Assembly: GCF_026212465.1 (NCBI RefSeq)
Contig: NC_080056.1
Span: 6,160,017 to 6,224,016, forward strand
DNA: 64,000 bases
From: Amaranthus tricolor
Taxonomy: Eukaryota > Streptophyta > Magnoliopsida > Caryophyllales > Amaranthaceae
Direction: 5' to 3'
Shown here piece after piece: positions 61,952-64,000 of this stretch. The stretch's first letter is position 1. Each line of letters opens with the position of its first letter. The position numbers and the translations under genes were made by a program. The notes under the pieces were generated by a model, which did no database searches, had not been told where the DNA came from, and saw only the letters and a program-made list of their open reading frames with translations.

Positions 61952-64000
61952 TATTAGAATAGAATATCTTTGAATAAACTAATATCTTGCATATTTTGTG
62001 AATTTTTTGATTTGGTAATTATTTTGTAGTTATTTAGTTTCCTAAAACTAGAGATTACTTTTTGTATATATTCATCAATTCATGAAATGAATGGCAAGAG
62101 AAATCTTTTCCAATATGGTCTCAGTAGCCTAGGTTTTTAATTCTTCACAACTTTTGTCTTCCACCTCCTTCGTTCTTCTTCTTTCTTTCTTTCTTTATGG
62201 CTTCCCCTTGTCCATTTTCTACATACAATTGGACTAAACAAAAGCCTTATTCATCTTCCTATAGTGCGCCTGAAGTTTTAGGGCCACATCCAGCCCAAAA
62301 TTTTTGTACGGGGTCTAGTTCTTCTATGGATTATTGTTCTACGGAAATTGATCACACCATGCACAATCTTTCTTTATCTTCTCCGGATGAGCAATATTAT
62401 ATGGATACCAATGCGACATCTCATATGTCACATTCTCAAGGTACTTTCTTGAATTATTGTCCTTTGAAGTATCGTTTTAATAATGCAATTGTTGTTGGTA
62501 ATGGTCATATGATTTCGATTCATGATCACGGACATGTCTCTCTCCCTTGCCCTAATCAACCTTTAACTCTCAAAAATGTCCTCCATGCCCCTAAACTCAT
62601 CAAAAATCTCATTTTCGTTCAAAAATTTACTAATGATAATATGGTCTCTTTTGAATTTGATCCTTTTGGATTTTCCGTAAAAGAATTGGACACCGGGAAC
62701 ATAATTATGCGGTCTAATAACACTAGTGATCTCTATCATTTCATTTTGACACATAGAGCTACCTCTTTCTCATCCTCGTCATTCGCTTTTTTCGCTTCCT
62801 CTTCTAGCACCTGACACTCTCGTTTGGGGCACCCGGGCAAAACTATTTTAGCTACCTTGTATTCCTCTTGTTTAATCAAATATAATAAAAATCCTAATTT
62901 TGTTTGTCATTCTTGTCCTTTAGAAAAACATGTTAGCCTTCCTTTTCGTACTTTTATGTCTGTCAGTTGTCGTCCCTTTGAAATAATACATAGTGATTTA
63001 TGGACTTCTCCGTGTTTCAAGCCCATCCGGGTACAAATAATATTTTATTTTTCTTGATAATTATACTAATTATTTGTGGACATTTCCTTTATTTTGTAAA
63101 TCACAAGTTTATGAAATTTTTGCCAATTTTAATACTTATTTTAATACCCAATTTGAGCTACAAATCAAATCCTTTCAATGTGATCATGGGGGTGAATTTG
63201 ATAGTAAACTTTTTCACCAATTGTGTGTTTCTTGTCCTCAAAGTTCTTCTCAAAATGGCAAGTCCGAGAGAAAGATTTGTTCCATCAATAATATTATTCA
63301 TACCCTTTTGTGTCATGCTTCTCTTCCACCGTATTTTTGGCTCCGTGCCTTAAATACCGCAACCTATCTCCTTAATATTTTTCCGTCTAAATTACTTGGT
63401 CATCTCACTCCCACTCACTTTCTTTATCACAAAACTCTTTCTTATGACCATCTCTGGGTTTTTGGGTGTTTATGTTTTCCTTTAATTTCTTCCACTAAAA
63501 TTCACAAACTCTAACCTCGATCTTCTCCATGTGTCTTTTTAGGCTATCCATCATCGCATAGAGGTTACAAGTGCTATGATATTGTGTCTCGTAAGATTCT
63601 TATTTCTCGTCATGTGATTTTTTATAATGGTTTTTCCTTTTTTCCAAGACTCCAAACGTACTTCTCATGAATATGATTTTTTGGATGATCTCAAACGTAC
63701 TTCTCAATCCAGCAGCAACATCCCATCACTTAACCCAACCCCATCTCCTATTCCATCACCTAACCCAATCCCATCTCCTACTGGACATCACCTCCCTAAT
63801 GACCCAACATCATTCTCCCCATCAATAAGCTCCTTCCTTCTCATCTCAAAAAGCTGGACTTAGCCCAGTTGACATCCCGCCAGCCCTTATCCCCCTTCTT
63901 ATTGGGCCTACATCACACGGTCCAGCACCCCACCTTTCCAGCCCATCCGTACCTTCATCCTCTCCCCCTCCTCTATCCCCTCCGGCGTGGTTACGCATAG
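61952..64000 (+). mobile_element. Decayed Ty1/copia retrotransposon (5' LTR to integrase)
   Basis: A likely short 5' LTR (about 61952-62112, tattag...ttttcca) is followed by a primer-binding site TGGTCTCAGTAGCC, a mutated match to initiator tRNA-Met. Pol fragments follow in order. Protease: YYMDTNATSHMS (near 62395). GAG-pre-integrase: LGHPGKTIL with CHSCPLEKH. Integrase: HSDLWTSP, then CDHGGEFDS, then NGKSERK, the expected D-D-E order. A Pro/Ser-rich stretch closes the window. Frame changes and stops near 62812, 63055 and 63514 break the frame, and gag is nearly absent. Reverse transcriptase, if present, lies beyond the window edge. Confidence 0.85.

Overview
The window is nuclear DNA of a higher plant, a eudicot. 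It is strongly AT-rich by eye. Its genes have plant-type GT-AG introns and belong to plant families: a cytosolic sulfotransferase, an NADPH-dependent alkenal reductase, two GH28 polygalacturonases, a small secreted double-knottin peptide and a TolB/PD40 beta-propeller protein. Between and inside them lies a dense layer of plant transposons. The knottin gene and the repeat types would fit Caryophyllales, but the sequence alone does not prove the lineage.

Layout. 1.7-2.7 kb: intact intronless sulfotransferase (+). 4.3-9.3 kb: complete five-exon 2-alkenal reductase (-), with a mobile element in every intron (LTR-LTR-LTR TRIM array, Cassandra solo LTR with 5S rRNA-like core, SINE, two inverted-repeat elements, full TRIM). 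12.0-17.9 kb: complete four-exon polygalacturonase A (-). 20.1-20.3 kb: relic of another polygalacturonase first exon. 21.8-24.0 kb: intact three-exon double-knottin gene (-). 26.0-26.4 kb: Mutator-type MITE with 9-bp target duplication. 27.4-28.4 kb: Harbinger-like element carrying the broken first exon of a cationic amino acid transporter. 29.2-30.4 and 32.3-36.9 kb: two decayed knottin copies in opposite orientation, the second split by a multi-kb insertion. 37-43.7 kb: gene-free repeats. 43.9-52.4 kb: polygalacturonase B (+), intact except for a 3,820-bp hAT transposon in exon 2. 53.8-56.0 kb: intact intronless PD40 protein (-). 56.5-57.7 kb: foldback element interrupted by a second Cassandra solo LTR. 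59.1-61.7 kb: tandem Helitron-related units with an antisense Helitron inserted. 61.7-64.0 kb: hAT tail abutting a decayed Ty1/copia element that runs off the right edge.

How it fits together. The host genes do not form a pathway; they are ordinary neighbours. The main story is transposition. The hAT element has perfect terminal repeats, a perfect 8-bp target duplication and a transposase that reads through with three exons, so it appears young and may be active. Removing it and one duplication copy gives back exactly the 290-bp exon 2 found in polygalacturonase A. A short hAT element in an intron of polygalacturonase A shares 12 of 15 terminal bases and may be a non-autonomous relative. Coordinates of exons and element ends were worked out by hand from splice sites, reading frames and repeat alignments. 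No database search was possible.
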